Source: Clonostachys chloroleuca (lineage: Eukaryota; Ascomycota; Sordariomycetes; Hypocreales; Bionectriaceae). From it: a stretch of DNA of 64,000 nt. Under the pieces are notes generated by a model. It was not told where the DNA came from and made no database searches. It saw nothing but the letters and a program-made list of their open reading frames with translations. The position numbers and the translations under genes are program-made. Shown in pieces: positions 10,736 to 22,399 of this stretch (positions within the stretch are counted from its first letter, which is position 1; each line of letters opens with the position of its first letter). Where the stretch lies: assembly GCA_037952775.1 (NCBI GenBank), contig JBANAY010000003.1:2108001-2172000 (forward strand). The letters run 5' to 3'.

Positions 10736-13529
10736 CTAATTTCCCTTCGCGCCGCACCAAGATTGACACTGGTCGCTCGGTTGCACGTTCTTGTTGACAG
10801 CCAGGCAGTCCTGGTACTGTGCTTTGCATCGCTTCTTGGCCGTGTTGCCATCATTTCCGCCCTGGCCCCAGCAGTGAACCTTGTCGCAGCCGGATTTCCG
10901 CCACTCGCTGCCAGTGTTGGAGGCCGCACATCCACCATTGTCATTGGTACGTTTGTGGTACTTGCTTCCGCTCCTCCACGACTGATCGTTGCAGCTCTGG
11001 ACATATGTATCAACGCAGTCCTCATACTGCTCCTGGCAGGCATCAGCACAGACATTGGGACGTTGGTTCCATGTGAAGGACTGGCAGCTGCGGCTATCAG
11101 GGTGATTGTAGAACTTGAAGGGGTTGGACTTCCAGTCCTTCTTGTTGTCGTTGCAGCCAACAACGGGCAGAGGCACTCCGGCCACGGGCTTTCCAGGTCC
11201 ATATCCCCAGTCAGTATTGGTAGGCTGTTTGCAAATATTGGTTGGGGTAGGAGCACAATGAGAGGTGGTGCTCGGCCTGGCCACACTGGTGGCCATTGTA
11301 GACGTGGCAGGGCAGGGGTAGACAGTGGTGCTGACCGTAGGAGGTGTCCCGTTGGAGCCTGACGGCTTGCGTTTGTTCCAGCAGTCTGTTTTTCCACAAT
11401 TGCCTGAGGGGCAGTCGCTGTGGCAGTACTCCTCGACTTGCCCGCACCACTTCGAGAAGTCGAAGCATTCAATGGCTTTGGGCCACCCAGCTGTCTTGAA
11501 GCAAGAGGCGATCTGAAGGGAGCAGGTCTTGGCGGCGTTGAGACAGCTGTTCTTGTCCTTCCAGTCAGGGAGAGCAGGAGCACACCAATTACCGCACTTG
11601 AACTCGCAAGTGGCGGGCTGTGTATGAATGGCCGTGCACATAGGCTGGGAAGAGGTGGTGCTCGGCCTCTGTGTCGTTGTCGGAACGGTGGTGGTTCCAG
11701 GACTACTAGTTGAGCCGGCGCCAGCAGTAGTGCTTGGCACGGCAGTAGAGCTGGGGGAAGTAGATGGGGCAGTGGAGCTAGACAGCTGGGAGCTTGGAGT
11801 TGAGATGACCAATGCGGAGGTAGTTGACACGACGGAGCTCGATGTTGATGAAGGTGTAACGGTGCTTGAGATATCATCGGAGCAAGGCTCAGTGCTAGAG
11901 ATCTGGGTGTTAGAGATCTGGGTGTTAGAGATCTGGGTAGTCGATGGGACAGGGGTAGATGTGCCAGCACTTGATGTCACCGCGGTGGAAGTACTTGGAA
12001 TGGATGCACCAGGCGTCGAAGATCCAGGAGTAGAACTACCCAGCGGTGTTGTAGATGTAGCGATATTCGAGGAAGAAACATTATCAGTGCATGGCTCTGT
12101 GGTAGACACTCCTGAAGGGATAACGGTGGAAGATGAGGCTACGGGAGTTGATCCAGGGCAAGAGCCGGCACCGCCAGTGCAAGGTCCAGTGATGGAAGGG
12201 CTCGAGCTGGGTGAAGCAGGGGTTGTGGAAGCTTCGGGTGTCGATGACACAGGTGTCGGTAGAGTAGAAGACGATGTGCCCTGAATTTCAGTGCCTGCCG
12301 GGGTGCTGGATGAGTCAATCGTGGCTGAAGGTTGAGGGGTGGTTGATTCTGGAGATGTGACAGAGGCTTGAGGGGTGGTAGAAGACTCCTGCTGTGATGT
12401 AGGTGGAGAGGAGGCGGGTGTGCTCGCTGCTTGAGATGATGGGGTAGACGGCTGGGCAGTGCTAGTCCCCTCAGAAGAAGTCATGGATGGCAGAGGAGTA
12501 CCGGACTCCTGGGAAGTTGCAGAGGGAATGGGAGTGCTAGACTCCTGGGGAGGTGTTGTAGCTGGGGTTGATAGAGAGTTCTGGGCAGGCGAAGTGCTTG
12601 TCAATGGTCTTCTTGAGCACCTTCTTGTCCTTGTCCTTGTTGCAGTGGAACTTGGTGCAGGCGCTTGGGTATTTACCCCAGAGCATGGTTCACCAGACTC
12701 GAGCTTTTTGGCGTGATAGAGGTCAATAACAGATTTACCACCGCACTTGCCAGATGGACTACCCTGGCATGGCATGTCGCATTTCGCATCGTCAACCTTG
12801 ATGTTCTCCCTTCCTACGTTGGTACCACACCAACACTCGTCTATTCAAGACTGTCAGTTTCGCGCGCATCTGGGGCATACCCCCTAGGAAAATAATGAAC
12901 ATTGTATTAACTTACTACCATTCTCAGTGCCAGCATAGGCGTATCCTCGGACCCTGCATGCGTCAAGGCAAAGCTTAGTGGTGAACGTGCTCGCATCCAA
13001 GTCCAGCTTGTGATTAAGAGCACGTCCCTCAGAAGAGCCATCATCATCGTGGCAGCCCAGAGATTCATAATCGTTGATAGTGATATCGCTGCCGCATTTC
13101 GCAAAGGTAGGATCCTCCCAAACAGAGAGCTGGGTGTTTCCTCCACAGACCTCCTTCTTATCACCACTGCAAGCCAATGAGCACTGGGAGTCATCAACTT
13201 TCGCAGCACTTAAAGAAGACCCGCAGTAGCAAACGCCGTAGTACTTGAGACCAGCATATCGATAGCCGTTACCTATTTCTAGTTAGTGGTGTTCTGTGGT
13301 CTCAAAGAATTTGCCTACCCTTGCACTCAGCAGTACACTGCTCAACAGTCATGCTATATTGGCTCGAAGGGGAGCGGAAGTCCAGTACTTTTGATGCATC
13401 ATCGGAGTAGCAGCCTTTGCTGATGAAAGGAGTGAAATTGCCGGATGGGCAAGCAGGGAGAGGTGGTCTCTCCGTGGCAGTAGCTAGAGGTGCTAGCAAA
13501 GCGGCGGCGGCGACCAAAAGCGCCTTCAT
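10736..13529 (-). CDS. secreted WSC-domain protein with Ser/Thr-rich linker and Cys-rich C-terminus
   Basis: Three exons: complement(join(10736..12840, 12916..13272, 13319..13529)), 890 aa, phases consistent. Residues 1-18 are a signal peptide (MKALLVAAAALLAPLATA). Two WSC domains follow (about 33-125 and 140-235), with typical strings GYRYAGLKYYGVCYCG and GTENGNECWCG. WSC domains bind carbohydrate and occur in wall-stress sensors and wall proteins. Residues about 240-585 are a Ser/Thr/Pro linker, likely O-mannosylated. Residues about 589-890 hold two Cys-rich modules ending CQSWCGAKGN that I do not recognise. No TM helix or GPI signal is seen at the C-terminus, so it is not a classic Wsc sensor. 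A cryptic donor (GTAAAT) near 12677 could remove part of the linker start in frame; the boundary there is uncertain. Confidence 0.82.
11897..11940. repeat. 15-bp tandem repeat, three copies, in the WSC linker
   Basis: The unit GAGATCTGGGTGTTA is repeated about three times and encodes a (T)QISN repeat in the Ser/Thr-rich linker. Such in-frame repeats are prone to length change. Confidence 0.8.
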
Positions 13530-16454
13530 TGTGACAGAATGGGGAAATAAAGAGAGACTGGGCTTATAAAGAATGATAATCAAAACAATGTGTAAATGAA
13601 TGCGAAGCGTAATTAACGAAAGTTTGGGTGAGAAGCCTCTACGCCACGAAGCCGGCAACGGGCTATAACGAGGGAGTAGATGTTGCATTAATATTCATTT
13701 CTACTCCAGTGTGATATCTACACCAAGTCTATCTCGGCACGCGGGATGCCGCTCATGTCATGCCATTGAGGTATACTAGGACTAATTGCGCTCCTTGGCG
13801 ACATCCAGAGATTCGCTCCGGCGCGGATACTAACAAAGGTTCCGCCTAGCTTGAAATCGAGCTCTCATCTGCCCACTGTGACGAGTGAGTGGAGACAGCA
13901 ACGGGCTACCTGATATCTTAAGAGACGAACGATTATCACTGCTGAGGCTCCAGTGGAGCACTCACTTGTCCATTCAGTATGAAAATGGTCAGGGCGCAGA
14001 GCTCAGGAGACACGGGAGAAGTTCTCCTCAGCTGTAGGCTGTTTTACTGATTCGGGCACTCGGATATTGCTGGTACCTGCAGTAGCGCCGATCCAAGAGC
14101 ACCGAGTATCAATAGTTTGCGGTCAACGGTTGCAATATTTGATCACGTTCTCCAGTTCGTATCTAGACTCATGTTAGTCTTGTATTTTAATTGGTGAAAA
14201 CGGGCAAACGGTGGACTCACATATCATCTGTCAAACCTGCTTTGCCGACTTCCCCGGCTGAAAGTGCGCTCTTCGCTCAGCGCACTGCCCATCCCCAGAT
14301 ATTTCTTCCTTGTGACGTATGACAAGCAGCGCCAAGGTTATCATTTACCTAGTATCCATGCATTCCGGCACATCTGACTAGGGTCCAGGCACGAGAGTGG
14401 CGCCGTACAGACAGACCCACGCCCATAACTCGCATCTAGCTCCGGGCGATACGCCTCCTCTTAAACGTTTTCTTCGCCAAGATGCTTCGAGCGTAGCAAC
14501 CCTTCAACATTCCAGTGAGCGGGACCTGAGATTACTTGCAACATTATTAATTACATGAGGCCTCTCAGTTGGCCTCAGTAAATCGAATGACGGCGCGTAA
14601 TAAGACCACTACTCGCTGAAATTCCATGTGCTTTTGTTTCTCCTTGATTCAGCATGCTCACAGGGAGTCATCAATTTTACCATAGGCTTTGTGAAGTTGA
14701 ACCGCTATTTCTGAAGCCATTCCTGTATTGAGGATAACCCAGAATTCAGGAGATCTTCAACAAGGAGGACGGGCATTCCAACCCTGTCGGGCTGGAGTAC
14801 CCCTCGATAAGGCTTATCATATCGCCTGGATGAGGCTAAAATAAATTGCTTGTCATGCCAGGATTTGTCTAGAATGTTAGCTGTATCGAGGTTAGCAACG
14901 AGATGTAGTCCCACTTCACCGCAGTCCGGCGTTCCAGGAGCAAATAATGGCCGACGAAGCGTAGATTACACACCAGCTTTACCCTATAGATGGGCAAGCC
15001 AGAAGGTCCCCCCATGCTGTTTCACTCAAGTAGGTGGGAGGAAGCGCATATTCTCTGGAGGCTAGTCAACGTTGATAGATGGAAGGGTAACCGGCAGTCT
15101 TAGCCTCAATACTGTGATCCTTGGTGTTGAAGCCCTGCTTCGCCAAGTAGTTCATTAAAATCCGGTTGCTACACTAAAATGATCTTGCTCTGCCATTTAC
15201 AATTTGGGCCAGGCGGCACCTGCATATTTTCGGCAAATACCTTTTCAGTACAAGTTGTCCTTCGTACGCTAGGACTGTCCCGCTGCTGCTGTCCATATGC
15301 TACCTAGTCAACATCTAGTATTTGTTCGCCGTGCCAACCCGTTTGAAAGCTCGGGTGGCTGAGACGAGCTAGCTCTAACCTGTAAGCCTGCAAGATATCG
15401 CCTCTTTGCCCAGACTTTAGCGTTTTCTCGGCTGGACAATGGCGTCAGGCAGAAGCCAGCAATCAGACACCCTGGTAAACTAGAATGTTGTGTTAGAAAT
15501 GGCAAGAGAGATGGATGCGGTTGTGTTGCTTGTGGGTTATATCTCATGCCAGCTAAGAGTTAGTTGATGGCCTTGTTAGAGACCTTGGTGTATCTATGAC
15601 GAGCGTCTGTTGAATTCATCACCGTGAGCCTCGTAGCAGTTTCCAAAACCGTAATAATATATTTATTTTTTACTAGTCAATCAACTCTCTGAAAAAGACT
15701 TAACGTCACCGAATATTATTTCGATGTTCAAAGAAAAACCCTAAGCCCTGCCGCGTCTAAATACGAAATAATATCAAGGCCGTGTCTACCAGGCTTTCGA
15801 CACATTAATACAGCAATAGATCATATATGGCTCGGTAACTACCGCTAAAGGCAATTATGGGTACTCTATCCTAAGAAAATAGAAAAGAAACAAATATTTG
15901 AATGTTGGTACTACCTCCTCATCCAAGCTTCAAGTTCCGCGGTTGTTTGAAAATTACTCTCACTTAATATAAGGATATCCGAAGTGTTTGGGAAGAATTC
16001 AACAAAAGTCTACCGTGAATTGATGTTCAATTTTTCTTTTTTGAAAAACACTAATCAAGTATATATTAAAGCTACCATTATTGCTGATATTGACAATTAC
16101 GTGATTTAATCAATCCTCAAAGACTCAACGTAGTGTAAGTACCCTAGATTGCTTAGACTGGCGGTAGTTACCCCCAAAGATACAAGTCGAGTCCTAGGCA
16201 CCCTCTCATTGATAACCATATCATAGTGGGTTCTATATCTGGATCACGCTTTATAAAGTATTCCCATTATGAATATAATTTAGTGAGTGTTGGATTTTGT
16301 TTTCTTGCCTTGGAGCTAATTGCTTCGGTGATATACCTATGTAGACTCTTTTATTTTGTTGACTAAATAGCTCTACTAACAAAACAAGCGTAGTATAGCG
16401 AATAATTGGCTTCCAGGTACCCCTATATATATATATATATAGGTTCCCGTTTCC
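13530..16454. other. 2.9-kb intergenic region, no gene seen
   Basis: Upstream of the WSC gene and downstream of the DUF7924-like gene. Frames up to 79 aa are present but none resembles a family. Base composition is ordinary to about 15.6 kb and more AT-rich at 15.65-16.45 kb. Confidence 0.5.
16424..16441. repeat. (TA)n microsatellite
   Basis: Nine TA units, immediately 3' of the DUF7924-like gene. Confidence 0.9.
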
Positions 16455-17375
16455 CTATGTCAATTTTCGCGAAGGTGCTGCGCGAGAAGCTGCTACTGAT
16501 AGATTGGCAACTCGAATAGAGCCTTCACGATCCCTCCTTGCAATACCTTGAGATTCCCTGAATGCAAAAACGGCTCTGCAAAACTCATGAAAACTAGCCC
16601 ACATATGCCACCCATCGATTTGCTCCATATGGTAGAGTGGCCCGCTTTGTCCGTCTTCAGAATAAAGCACAAAGTGGCCATACAGCCTTAGAGTACCGTC
16701 ATGATATAACCAGCTGAGAGTATGACATTTACCATCAGGTGATGCCTTCCCGAATCTCTGCAGTGCATGCATTGCTCGAGCGCCATGAGCGCCTGTATGT
16801 GCCAATTGGAGCTTGCCAACTTCTGTACTTCCATTGCTGGATTTGAATTCGACGAAGAAATTTGGAACAACTGGACAGGCCGCGTTTTTGGAAGGAATGA
16901 GGATCCCTCCAAGATCTTCTTTCAGCTGTCTGGTGAGATGATTAGGCGAGGAGCCCTCAAAGTAGTCGGGCACTGGCCTCGAAGTTTGGCCCTCTGTCAT
17001 AGTTTCAAAGTTGGTGTAATGAAACTCTGGCGGGTTTTCAAATCTCTCCCTGTCTCCCCCGATCAATATTGGCAGTAATGTTCTCTTGATGTGACTTTCG
17101 TTGAGCTGGGAGGTATCCTTGAATTGCTTGAAATCATATTGGGATGGGAGCTTGATGTGAGACGGAAGTGTTGTAGGTCGTAAAACCCGCTGTAAGTCCT
17201 TTGAATTAGAACATATTCTGTCGCTTCCGATTAATATTCCATGATCTCGTAGACACTGAGCAAAAGCCTTGCTGCGTGGATTGGCTCTTCTGTTCCTTGA
17301 AACACTGCACAGGCTCCTTGATTGGTTTCGCCAGAGTCCAACGAGTGGAAGCGTGTAAAGTGCCTTTGAAAACAT
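16455..17375 (-). CDS. DUF7924-like fungal protein
   Basis: Single frame, 306 aa. The C-terminal half carries the string pattern I associate with the fungal domain DUF7924: VPNFFVEFKSSNGS, then QLAHTGAHGARAMHALQRFG, then TLSWLYHDGTLRLYGHFVLY. The E-x-K in VEFKSS with the following Q and the alpha/beta layout resembles a PD-(D/E)XK nuclease-like core, but a catalytic role is inference. The N-terminus (about 1-75) is basic and may not be the native start: an upstream exon within 17376-17800 cannot be excluded. Family assignment is from memory of the pattern. Confidence 0.6.
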   Translation of the reverse strand: MFSKALYTLPLVGLWRNQSRSLCSVSRNRRANPRSKAFAQCLRDHGILIGSDRICSNSKDLQRVLRPTTLPSHIKLPSQYDFKQFKDTSQLNESHIKRTLLPILIGGDRERFENPPEFHYTNFETMTEGQTSRPVPDYFEGSSPNHLTRQLKEDLGGILIPSKNAACPVVPNFFVEFKSSNGSTEVGKLQLAHTGAHGARAMHALQRFGKASPDGKCHTLSWLYHDGTLRLYGHFVLYSEDGQSGPLYHMEQIDGWHMWASFHEFCRAVFAFRESQGIARRDREGSIRVANLSVAASRAAPSRKLT

Positions 17376-18697
17376 TCCAGTAGGGCTATTTTGGAAACAA
17401 AGAGAGGAACAACTGACTTCTCTTTAGTGCAATGGTCCATATGATGTGATGCATGAAATGATGAACGCGGGTCTTGGTAAAATACTGGATCGACTATTAA
17501 GCACCAGGCATGATTTATACCACCGGATAGCAGATCATAGCAATGCCAATGAAAGCGAAAAGGAACATATAAATTGGTGGACTTACCCAATATTTTGGAG
17601 AGGGAAAACCACAAAGAGAATCAATTGATATAATACAACAACAAAGCAATTGCAGTGTTTTACAGCCATGGGAGAAGCCAAACGCAGATCGCCTGTTGAA
17701 GACGGCCAACAATAGCCTGTTGTCTTACAAGCCTTTGAAAGCCGGCATGCCCTTTGTTCTAGGACAGAGTTCCAACAACAAAGCAGCATCCAGTGACGAT
17801 GGTCTGCTGGGTAGCTTGGTGCCTTACATCGAAATAAGCATCAGGTCAGGGTGTGATTTTTTGTCGTCACAATTTCCCTTTTGAACTTCTTGCTTGTTGC
17901 AGTCGTTCAAAAACCAAAGATTATTGCAGAAAATCATTATCTTTCCCATCGTTGATCGTGTAATTGGTTGGGCGAGCTTGCCAGTCAATTTCGGGAATTG
18001 GCAATGAGTGTATTTACTCTGTTTGATGATTGAGAGTACCGGAGTCTCAGTGCAGACACAAAATTCAATAAGTTGATGTTCTAGAAGACAATGTCCCCAA
18101 ATGTTTCAGCGTTTTGATTAAAGCGACTAAGTGCACGATCCCAAACAGTCATCAAATAATCAATCTGTTCTGGGGTGGAAGTTCAATCCAGCTGCTTCTG
18201 TGTAGATACTTACAATAGTTTTTCTGCAAATGAACTTATATAAACATCAATAATTATCGGGATATGAATGGTCTCAGTGGGATTTGAGGTCGACTTGTGC
18301 TGATATCTGCTCTAATTGAGCGTCACCTGTCATGGTGAAAATATTCCCACGATCATCCGCCGTGTGCGTTCATTCCCACATCGGCGACACTACGAAGCAC
18401 GATTCGAGCATAAATCTCTCAGAGCAACTAACCTATCTAAATTTCCGCAGACCTGCCAAAATCTACAGCTTGAAGCCCACCACGAAACATTGACTGACAC
18501 ACTAAGCATCACGATTGGAGCCTACGAGTCCCATCCGGAACACAACAATGAGCCACGGTTACGTTGGTTGTAGATCACCAATTCACAAGTGATGAAAGGT
18601 TTGATCATTGGCAAAATTGCGCAAAAGTAAAATTTGTTTGGTCATAAAGCACGCCGAGTACGGCTCGATCATTAAAGTCACCCGAACGGACGCCAGA
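17376..18697. other. intergenic region, no gene seen
   Basis: No recognisable coding sequence. Mixed composition; short frames only. Confidence 0.45.
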
Positions 18698-19495
18698 TCA
18701 GACAGGCTTCCCGTACTTGTTGCCCTGGTGTAGCCCACCTCCGTTCAATCTGGTGTCGCCATACCGATGGCTTGCACTGCCAGGCGCCGGCCCGTTCCAG
18801 CCCGAATTGATCTCATCGCCCTGGGTGTGGTCGGTATCTTCGGTCCTCGCAGTCCCATACGTATGCCCTCGCCGCGGGGCGCTCTGGTTACCGCCGGCTG
18901 CGCTTTCGGGGTGGCGCTCGCCTTGATGATCGGGCTGCTGGGGGAGCCCGGGCCCGGGCGCCTGCACGAGGTAGTGGTCCCCTCGTTGGAGGACGCCGTT
19001 GGTGGAGAAGACGTCGCTGAAGTCGTGGAGGCCGCGGTTACTGGGCGACTGGCCCCAGAATCCCTGGTCGACGGTGTCGCCCTGGTGGACAAAGGTGCCC
19101 AGGGAGAAGGTGCCTCCGTACTGGTGGCCCAGGTGGAAGCCTTGGTTGTTGCCCAGGCTGGAGTCCTGCAGCATGATGGTGCTTTGGGGCTTCACGACGT
19201 CCTTGACGAGCATGTCATCACGGAAGGCGACAGCGCCGGGTCCGAGGACCGCGAGGACCTGCCTTTGCACGGGGATGCTTGTTTCTGTTTCGATGCTTTG
19301 CTTGAGACCTCTGATGGTGGCCGTGTCTTGGATTTCGATGTCGAACGCGCGCCCATCTATTGCCGGGTTACGATACAACCCGGAGAGATAATATCGAGCC
19401 AGATGTGACTTACCAAACCTCACACGGATTTTGCGATGGCCGGGGGTGGCCATCATGGTTGAACTGGCCCCACTGGACGTTGCTGAACGAGACAT
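18698..19495 (-). CDS. ubiquitin-fold protein with Gly/His/Gln-rich tail
   Basis: Two exons: complement(join(18698..19356, 19414..19495)), 246 aa. The intron has donor GTAAGT and acceptor ATAG; reading through it gives a non-family insert, while splicing joins KIRVRF to DGRAFDIEIQDTATIRGLKQ. Residues about 20-95 look like a ubiquitin-like fold: beta hairpin, LKQSIETETSIPVQRQVL helix, then STIML as the last strand. There is no C-terminal Gly-Gly after the fold, so conjugation is unlikely. The tail (about 100-246) is low complexity, rich in Gly, His, Gln, Asp and Pro, with HLGHQYGGTFSLGTF and GDHYLVQAPGPGLPQQP, and probably disordered. Function unknown. The opposite strand is also open for 213 codons here, which I treat as an artefact of GC-rich third positions. 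Confidence 0.55.
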   Translation of the reverse strand: MSRSATSSGASSTMMATPGHRKIRVRFGKSHLARYYLSGLYRNPAIDGRAFDIEIQDTATIRGLKQSIETETSIPVQRQVLAVLGPGAVAFRDDMLVKDVVKPQSTIMLQDSSLGNNQGFHLGHQYGGTFSLGTFVHQGDTVDQGFWGQSPSNRGLHDFSDVFSTNGVLQRGDHYLVQAPGPGLPQQPDHQGERHPESAAGGNQSAPRRGHTYGTARTEDTDHTQGDEINSGWNGPAPGSASHRYGDTRLNGGGLHQGNKYGKPV

Positions 19496-21500
19496 GGGGA
19501 GAGCTGCGGGGAAGAGAACACAAGTATGACGGATGGTTCAAAGTTTGCGGGGTGATACGGCCGGCGAGTTTGGTGGATGGGTGGCAGGTTAGGAGGAGAA
19601 GCCGGGCGGGAGGTGCCTCTGTTTATTAGCAAGCAACTTACGCGCCGGAAATCCCCGAACGAGAGATGATGGATGCCACACCGAAACACAGGTGCATCGA
19701 GTGGCTTCGGACCAACAAGCTCATTCGCCCGTGCTGATGGATAAAGCTGCGATCCGACCTCAGCTCTGAGGCTCGTGGCAGGAGGTGGTTCGCGGACCTC
19801 TTCCTGGCGCCTGCGAGATGCCTCGATATGCATGTTGGGCCACTGACCTCATGCATACGCGCCGCACGGAACGATGCAGTGGCAGCCAAGACCAGCTAGT
19901 CTAGTTGTCTCGCTGCTCCAATTCGCCTTCAGCTGAGGTCACATTCTCTGCGTTTTGGGATGTGCAATTGTTGATCGAAAGCAGATCACGTAGAGAGTGC
20001 AAGCCGTATCTAGGTTACAGGATAGACATTCCACCTGAGTACATTCATTCTACGGCATTGCCATAGCGCGCTTTGATGCAAAATCCACAGCCCAGAGCGT
20101 TAATCCATCAGTTTCATGGACAAACTTTATCAAAGGAAGAAAGCATTCAAGGTTTCATCCACGGTACGTGAGCGGGGAATATCCAATGCATGACCAAGGA
20201 AAATGATCACAATGGGGTTGCTCTGCGATAAGACTTCCTGTAAAAAATAAGCCCGCCCGCAATTCCTGTCTCATCCTAAGACATTTGAGTGGGCAGCTCG
20301 AAATGCTAGGGCTGCCCCATGGCCGTTATCAATCCCAAGATCAAACTAGAGGACATCCCGAAAGTTTTCACAGAGCTCACCGATTTCGAACACCGAGATT
20401 CGGTCTCAGAAACACCTGTGCAACTCGCGAAGCGAATTTGCATGTTCGGATGTGGTCATGCATGCGCTTCAGATTGTAAACGTCGTATGGTGGAGGATGA
20501 GTTCTTTACCATGTTGTGCAGGCACCGCGGTACATTACTACGCGGTAAGGAACCAATGCATATGTGAGAAAATAGTGAGAATGATATCCTTCTTGTTTTC
20601 ACTTTCCTCATCATTTGAAGTGCAATGAGAAGTGCAATGACGAGTGATACGGTCCCATTTTCCTCTCGATTCCTTGCCTCTCCTTTACTTTTTCCTTGTA
20701 CAATGTTCTTTTACTAGCTCTTTCATTTCTCTTTCTCTTACCTAACCATTTTATCTCTCAATCTATTTCTCTTTGCCTGATTAGAAGTCAAAAATAGGAG
20801 CACGGCTATGAACACACTCTACTCACAGCTGATGACTTGGAAAACGCTTCAAATCCTAGCCATAAAATATACAATTTTTCTTTTGAAATTCTTGGTATAA
20901 GACATGTAAAAGCGAATGATATCGGCTTCACAACCATATACATCTGTAGAAAATTATTAGGTTTGTTTAATACGATCACGTATGTTGCCTAGTCTTCTGA
21001 TATCCAATTTTTTGCTTACGGCAAGAAAGTGAGCCACAAATAAAGCTGTTCATTAACAAGTTCATTTTCATGTGAATGATTTTAGGATCGATACTTTAGA
21101 AGTAGTAAATTTGGGACGCACAACTCCACCCCAAGTACACCCAGTACTCTCTGCCCTTATGTCAAGGAAGCACATTGGTCAATTTGTCGGTGGAATGGCT
21201 GATCCATTTGGGAAGAGAAGGCACCCCCGCAAGCATAACACAGACGAGTCGAACATAATGGGAGCTCCTGAGCTCCCCGTATCTTCGCGTGGACATTTTC
21301 TTCACCAACGAGTTTATTATAACAATTTGAATTATTCGAGGTAAGTACCTTCTTCATCCCCGAATCCAGGTTCTAAGAGGCCAGTATTTACCCACGTCGC
21401 TACAAACGAAGACGGTGTTGGCTAAAGCTCGTGTACAGCAAGCCAATCATAGATTCGTTGTATTTGATTTTCCATGGGGTCGACGAGGCTGAGTATTTTC
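19496..21500. other. 2.0-kb region with at most one small reading frame
   Basis: Nothing recognisable except the small frame at 20319-20567. It includes the 5' flank of the ubiquitin-fold gene and the 3' flank of the CxxC protein gene. Confidence 0.45.
20319..20567 (+). CDS. small hypothetical protein, 82 aa
   Basis: Starts in a good context (CCATGGCC) as MAVINPKIKLEDIPKVFTEL and has a Cys cluster, CMFGCGHACASDC, near the middle. I recognise no family. It may be a remnant of a longer gene, since no domain is complete. A second frame overlaps it, so it may equally be chance. Confidence 0.2.
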   Translation: MAVINPKIKLEDIPKVFTELTDFEHRDSVSETPVQLAKRICMFGCGHACASDCKRRMVEDEFFTMLCRHRGTLLRGKEPMHM

Positions 21501-22399
21501 TCAGCTTCTAACAGCCAGATATAGTTGGTTTAGGTCTTTCTTTCGTTTTTGAATGTCTTCCTCATCAAGAAAATTCTGTTGCCTCTCCCTTTTCAAGCCG
21601 CGTTGCCCTCCGCTTGTCTCGAATTCTTCTCGGACACTCCGAACATAAGCGAGAGATTTCTCTATATCAATAAGTCTCTGTTCACCGAATGTGCCAGGAT
21701 AATCCGACCTTAGACGATCAATCCGCTTCCATATCGCAAACAAAGCCAAGCGTATAGACAAATTGCTTTCTTGCAAGTCGGTGCACTGATCGCAGGTCTT
21801 AGGGTACATGAGGAAAGCACCTAGTTCGAGATTGATAAATCCATCAGAAACAAGCTCCTCTAGCAAAGTATCCCAAAAAGTACTCTCATTCAAATAGTGC
21901 CTGATTTCCTTCCATTTTTTGCACCCGGCGCAGCGTACCATGTATGTGGGCCAATGTTGTGGGGGATCATGATCAGTAAATTCCTTCCTACTCAGCATGT
22001 CAGCTAAGCCTGGGAAGTGCCGGAACAGGAAAGAGTCATATTTGATGTATCGGCTTGAACGGATAGGGCACATAGGCTGACCCCCGATCGGATCCTTTTA
22101 GCTCTGTCGTCGTACTTGCACTCGTTGCAGAGGAGCTGATGACACTCTGCATCTTGCAGACCCTGCGCCGTTGAAGAAGAATCTCCTTCAGAAAGCAAGG
22201 CATAGGAGGGAATAGAGGGTTGATCTGAGAAAGGATCTTCAAGATACGGCATGAGAGCATCATTATCGAAATGAATATGTGTCAGGCTTTTTTCACAGCC
22301 TATACACTTCCATTCATATTTCTCCCATTCTTCTTGCTCGTGCAAATCTTGTCGCCATCGCAATATTGTCTCGTTTGAGTCTTTGCCATAGGCTTCCAT
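21501..22399 (-). CDS. hypothetical fungal protein with four Cys-pair motifs
   Basis: Two frames joined by a 62-nt intron (donor GTACGA, branch-like GCTAAAA, acceptor TTCAAG): complement(join(21501..22053, 22116..22399)), 278 aa. Without the intron the first frame stops soon after residue 130. Cys pairs are CIGC, CNEC, CAGC and CDQC, spaced along the protein, which suggests one or two zinc sites. Other visible text is RYIKYDSFLFRHFPGLADML, MVRCAGCKKWKEI and a Lys/Arg-rich end. The acceptor is not strong; the alternative is a frameshifted gene. Family and function not recognised. Confidence 0.5.

Noticed and set aside
10723..12716. Long frames on both strands over the WSC gene (415 aa on minus; 199 and 218 aa on plus).
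   Set aside because: They overlap the WSC exon in other frames, have skewed composition from its Ser/Thr/Pro repeats, and match no family.
14705..15547. Small frames of 69-79 aa in the WSC to DUF7924 gap.
   Set aside because: No domain, no start context and no neighbour support.
18767..19408. 213-codon plus-strand frame opposite the ubiquitin-fold gene.
   Set aside because: The minus strand shows a ubiquitin-like fold with a clean intron; the plus frame is a shadow of GC-rich codons.
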